19,686 bases of DNA, from positions 1-19,686 of the forward strand of contig JBAQUF010000063.1 in assembly GCA_049297375.1 (NCBI GenBank), given 5' to 3'. Numbering within the stretch: position 1 is the stretch's first letter; the number at the start of each line of letters is the position of its first letter. Made by a program: the position numbers and the translations under genes. This DNA is from JAAZNV01 sp049297375. Its GTDB lineage: Bacteria > Patescibacteriota > WWE3 > UBA101185 > UBA10185. The notes beneath the pieces were generated by a model, which made no database searches, was not told where the DNA came from, and saw only the letters and a list, made by a program, of their open reading frames with translations. Of this stretch, positions 16,134-19,686 are shown in pieces.

Positions 16134-18202
16134 AAAAGGCAATAAGATACTTCTTAAATAACGATGTCATTTTCCTTTTCTTAATATTATTAGTATCAAT
16201 ACTAATATTCAGATTACCTTTAATATCTGACGGATACCCTTATTGGGCTGACAACTCTACACCGGTTCTTAATATAAAGGCTTTTAATGAATTATCAGAT
16301 TTTACATATGCAGATTCTCGTAACGGTTTAATTTATGATGCTAACTATATTGTTACAAATTTTTTAATAAATAAGGTTTTTAATCTTATAAATGTATTTG
16401 TTCCAGATGTGAAAACACTCTCGTTTCTATGGATATTTCTACCATATTTGACTTTATATATTTGTCTCTATTTCTCTTTCAAAATATTATTTGGAAATAA
16501 ACCACTGAGTTTTTTTCTCACACTTTTTTATATTTTTAGCAGCTTGAATTTTGTGCAAATAGCATATGGATGGAGTACTACAACGTATAGTCAGGCCAGC
16601 AGCTTTCTTTTTGTATCTTACTTAATAAGGTATGTTAAGTATCCTAAAGTTAAATACTTGGTGGTGATGTCATTACTATCTTTACTATGTTTTTCCAACG
16701 TTGCCCACTTTTATGGGGTTCTGGTTTTTTCTTTGATTTATTTTGTTACAAATATTGTGGTAAATAGAATTCCGATAAAACTTGCTGTTTTGAGGTACAA
16801 AAATATAGTACTGCTTCCCATTCTTACAGTTTTTTTGAATATTTATTGGCTATTAGCAACTGTATTTATGCATTCTGGCAAGGGTCTAAAATTTGGTCTA
16901 ATAGATATTTATAACAATAATATTTATACACCTTTTAACTCCTTCATTTTTTTATCAAATATTAGTTTGTCTGATAAGTACTACTCGGTATTCAGGTTTT
17001 TTAATTCCAACTTGTTTAGAGTATCTTTTGTCTCGTTTTTGTTAGTATCCTTTTTCTACATTACTAAGTACTTAAATAAAAACAAGTATTTGAAATTAAT
17101 TTTTATCCTATATTTGCTGATGTTTGGTCTAAGCATGGGCGGTAATTTTGGTGTTTTGTGGTCGCTATTCAAGGCATTACCTGGATCTTTCGTCTTTAGA
17201 TCACCTCAGTTAAAGGTCTTTCCACTTACTTTTTTCTTGCTTTCTTTGTTAGTTGGTATTGTCATAAGCAAATACAAGTCTAAATTACTGATAAGTTTTA
17301 TGTCTTTGCTTATAGCTCTTGGTATTGTAGGGTTTTATAAAGGAAATATATTCTCATATTGGAAAAATATTATTATTCCAGAAGATTACACACGTATTAG
17401 TAAGTATTTTAATGATACTAACAATAATTATGAAACAGTAGTACTGTTTCCTGCGATGTACCACGGTCCTATGGTAAAGTGGAATGACGAAATATATACA
17501 TCTTATATAATGGATCGTATTCTTAATAATCCTAAGGTTGTTTACTATTGGACAGACACATGGGTGCCAGTTTTTCTAAAGAATGCTTATAATATCCCAC
17601 CTATAGATAATTTATCGCATTATCTTGGTTCGGGTGGAGTTAGGTACGTGTTGGCTAATAAGGATTATGTTCAATTTCCACTTGTGCAGGATCTTTCTTC
17701 AGATAAGGGATTAACTAAAATAATAAGTGGAGAGAACATTGACTTGTACAAAGTTTCAGACGATTTATATAAGTCTCTATTTTATTCAAACAACGTTTCA
17801 TTGGAGTACAAAAGAATAAGTCCTGTTATGCACTTAGTTTCTACTGACTCAGAAAAGGTAATTACATTCAATAGACAGTACGATAAGAGTTTGGTGCTTT
17901 TTGATAACAAAGATGTAACTAGTACTGATTACTATAATTGTAATTTAGTTATAAACGAATTAAATCTATGTGATGTTCTTCTATTGAAAATAAAACCACT
18001 AGTAAAACAACCTTTAGGTACGGATTATAAAAATAATTGGATTTTACCTGATGATTCTTCTGGATCCTACGTTTTGTATTACACACCGCAAATATATCTT
18101 TACTTGGGATTAATAATATCGTTTGTTTCACTAATAGGTCATGTTACATACTTGCTTTTAGTTGCTAAAAAAGACTTTGAAGAGCAAATAGTGTTTAATT
18201 AA
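16130..18202 (+). CDS. Polytopic membrane protein, GT-C/YfhO-like
   Basis: A 690-residue membrane protein with about 11-12 predicted helices in the first 400 residues (for example 12-30, 97-119, 126-145, 192-211, 225-247, 297-312, 320-337, 365-380 and 386-403), then a large probably extracytoplasmic domain (about 420-645) and one C-terminal helix (about 648-675). Helix 1 is followed by YPYWADNSTP with an Asp (D41), where GT-C enzymes keep a catalytic acid. PGSFVFRSPQ (351-360) resembles the P-x-FRxP motif of arabinofuranosyltransferase/YfhO-like proteins. NNWILPD and YYTPQIYLYLGLIIS near the end recall membrane proteins I know from candidate-phyla genomes. It probably transfers sugars from polyprenyl-phosphate donors on the outer face. 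It overlaps the preceding transferase (ATGA) and lies 2 bases before the next membrane gene. Specific activity is unproven. Confidence 0.78.
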   Translation: MKKAIRYFLNNDVIFLFLILLVSILIFRLPLISDGYPYWADNSTPVLNIKAFNELSDFTYADSRNGLIYDANYIVTNFLINKVFNLINVFVPDVKTLSFLWIFLPYLTLYICLYFSFKILFGNKPLSFFLTLFYIFSSLNFVQIAYGWSTTTYSQASSFLFVSYLIRYVKYPKVKYLVVMSLLSLLCFSNVAHFYGVLVFSLIYFVTNIVVNRIPIKLAVLRYKNIVLLPILTVFLNIYWLLATVFMHSGKGLKFGLIDIYNNNIYTPFNSFIFLSNISLSDKYYSVFRFFNSNLFRVSFVSFLLVSFFYITKYLNKNKYLKLIFILYLLMFGLSMGGNFGVLWSLFKALPGSFVFRSPQLKVFPLTFFLLSLLVGIVISKYKSKLLISFMSLLIALGIVGFYKGNIFSYWKNIIIPEDYTRISKYFNDTNNNYETVVLFPAMYHGPMVKWNDEIYTSYIMDRILNNPKVVYYWTDTWVPVFLKNAYNIPPIDNLSHYLGSGGVRYVLANKDYVQFPLVQDLSSDKGLTKIISGENIDLYKVSDDLYKSLFYSNNVSLEYKRISPVMHLVSTDSEKVITFNRQYDKSLVLFDNKDVTSTDYYNCNLVINELNLCDVLLLKIKPLVKQPLGTDYKNNWILPDDSSGSYVLYYTPQIYLYLGLIISFVSLIGHVTYLLLVAKKDFEEQIVFN

Positions 18203-18204
18203 TT

Positions 18205-19686
18205 ATGCTTTCGTTTATAAAAAGCTATATCATTTATTCTTATAATGACTCAGCCTTAGGTTTTTTGAGAAACTACTATAGAAACTCTAATCAGTTTAAT
18301 AAAATATCAGGAACCTCATTAAACATACTAGATACTGTGCGTGCAGATTATCTAACATCTACACTTACTAAGTTTTTGTCAAGGTTTCTAGATTTTGTTA
18401 CACTTAATAATTTATTCGTATTGCTCGCCATAGGGCTTAGTATTTTATTTGCTTATAAACTATTCAGAAATTTTAGTAGAAATTTTATTTTCCCTTTAAT
18501 TTTCTCCATACTCTATTCAACGTCAATCTACTTTTTGAATAGAGTAACTTCTGCAACTACGTCCTTATATTTCATCTTCCTGTTCCCACTAGTTGTTGAT
18601 AATCTAATTAAAGATAAGAAACCACTCTTAATTGGAATGATTGTTTTCTTGTCTTTGTTAGTAAGCAGTTACTACGGTTATTTTTTGTTTATTACTGTTC
18701 TTTTGTGGTATCTTTCACTTTTAATATCAAAAAGAAACGTCAGATCCAAAGCTCTTAAAAGTATACTTATTTTTGTTGCTCCTGTTGCCTTTGGAGTAAT
18801 TGTATTTTTTGGTTCAGTATTTGTGAAAAATGTTCCCTTATTTGGTAACTACTCTAAAACTAAGAATAAACTTGTAGAAGAGCAAACGTCTTCTGTTTAT
18901 AGAGCTGTAGATGATTGGTACGCTTTTAGTTTTAGACCTTGGTATCCTGTAATACCTCCTAAGAACTCTTTGTTTTTTGGTAACCTTTCCAAAAATATTT
19001 ATTCTAGCATCAGTAAAACAAATTACTACTTAGCAGATGATTATGCAGAGCAGGAAATGGCAGGTAGCTATATTGGCTGGCATTTTATTTTGGGAATGGG
19101 ATCGGTAGCTATTCTCTTGCTTCTTAAGAGATTTAAGAATAAAGAGTATCCTGCGTTTAGATCAGTTTATGAAAACAGAGAGGTGATAACTAGAAGTTTC
19201 TTGATAGTATTTTGTATTTTATTAATATCAGGTCCACCATCATTTACGATAAGTGGAGTCACAATATACACCCCTTCTTACCTTTTGTACTACGTGATGC
19301 CTGTTTTTAGAGTGTTGGTAAGATGGGCTGTAGTAGTTTATCTCTTTGTTTTAGTAATCAACGTCTATTTTATACAGGACCTCTATACCTTAATGAAAGA
19401 GAAGTGGCAAAAAGGCCTATTTATTTTTGGATTTTTAATCCTAAACTTTGTAATTTTTGCAGTAAGAATACCCATAATAAATATAAATGAACCTCCCTTG
19501 GAAGTGTCATACCTAAAGCAGAGGTTTCCTGAAAGCGTACCCTACGCCGTTTACCCAAAAGGGGATTTCTACTCAATATTTTGGGTGATATCTCACAAAG
19601 ATTTATTAATTAATCCTACAAACCTTATAGACTACAAAATAGGCTTTGACGCAAATGAATTCTCAGATAAATTAATAACTCAGGAG
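18205..19686 (+). CDS. Polytopic membrane protein, GT-C/YfhO-like (3' partial)
   Basis: The frame is open from the ATG at 18205 to the window end (494 codons, no stop), so the gene runs on. It starts 2 bases after the previous stop, and a stop lies just upstream in its own frame. Membrane helices are seen at about 70-87, 92-106, 116-130, 142-158, 163-182, 201-217, 296-312, 332-350, 375-391 and 410-428. SGPPSFTISG (339-348) and PVFRVLVRWAVVVYL (366-380) match the PxFRxxxR motif of YfhO-like/GT-C proteins in candidate-phyla genomes. VPYAVYPKG and INPTN then begin the soluble domain. It looks like a diverged relative of the preceding gene but lacks its first helix and following Asp loop. Codons ending in C (TAC, TTC) look more frequent than in the first genes. 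Presumed outer-face sugar transferase; function unproven. Confidence 0.75.
   Translation, partial: MLSFIKSYIIYSYNDSALGFLRNYYRNSNQFNKISGTSLNILDTVRADYLTSTLTKFLSRFLDFVTLNNLFVLLAIGLSILFAYKLFRNFSRNFIFPLIFSILYSTSIYFLNRVTSATTSLYFIFLFPLVVDNLIKDKKPLLIGMIVFLSLLVSSYYGYFLFITVLLWYLSLLISKRNVRSKALKSILIFVAPVAFGVIVFFGSVFVKNVPLFGNYSKTKNKLVEEQTSSVYRAVDDWYAFSFRPWYPVIPPKNSLFFGNLSKNIYSSISKTNYYLADDYAEQEMAGSYIGWHFILGMGSVAILLLLKRFKNKEYPAFRSVYENREVITRSFLIVFCILLISGPPSFTISGVTIYTPSYLLYYVMPVFRVLVRWAVVVYLFVLVINVYFIQDLYTLMKEKWQKGLFIFGFLILNFVIFAVRIPIININEPPLEVSYLKQRFPESVPYAVYPKGDFYSIFWVISHKDLLINPTNLIDYKIGFDANEFSDKLITQE

Noticed and set aside
1..19686. tRNA, rRNA, CRISPR, insertion sequences or attachment sites.
   Set aside because: No repeat-spacer pattern, transposase-like protein, terminal inverted repeats or structured RNA was recognised; nearly all bases are in the listed coding genes.

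Overview
The window is about 19.7 kb of AT-rich DNA (roughly 30% GC by eye). Every supported gene is on the plus strand, and the genes overlap or lie within 100 bases of each other. There are 19 protein genes, the first and last cut by the window edges. The content is almost entirely surface-glycan assembly: ten nucleotide-sugar glycosyltransferases (six GT2/GT-A type, four GT4/GT-B type), six predicted SAM-dependent methyltransferases (one a DUF268 protein), one cobalamin-binding-type radical SAM protein, and two large polytopic membrane proteins resembling GT-C/YfhO-like transferases. I found no tRNA, rRNA, CRISPR array, transposase or insertion sequence.

The organism is a bacterium using the standard stop codons: TGA ends genes at several ATGA-type junctions. 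AT-richness, tight packing, weak Shine-Dalgarno sequences, a DPM1-like GT2 with an IDSGMEI motif and membrane proteins with FRxPx/FRxxxR motifs all resemble Candidate Phyla Radiation (Patescibacteria, perhaps Microgenomates) genomes. No phylogenetic marker gene is present, so this is a tentative inference from family resemblance.

Layout. Positions 1-5455: a DPM1-like GT2 (5' partial), a membrane-anchored GT2, the radical SAM protein, a GT4 and a second GT2 with a C-terminal hydrophobic segment. Positions 5452-8584: GT4, methyltransferase, GT4. After a 60-base gap, positions 8645-12811 hold GT2, methyltransferase, GT4-like, methyltransferase and DUF268 protein. Positions 12834-15112 hold GT2, COG4627-like methyltransferase and another methyltransferase. 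After the longest gap (97 bases), positions 15210-19686 hold a GNT-I-like GT-A transferase and the two tandem membrane proteins.

How they may work together (inference): the cytoplasmic GT2 and GT4 enzymes would build a lipid-linked oligosaccharide or glycan at the inner membrane face, the neighbouring methyltransferases would methylate sugars or chain ends, the radical SAM enzyme could make a C-methylated or rearranged sugar or lipid, and the two membrane proteins could transfer lipid-linked sugars on the outer face. No nucleotide-sugar synthesis gene, flippase, polymerase or ABC exporter is visible, so the window is an internal slice of a larger locus. The density of methyltransferases is its most distinctive trait.
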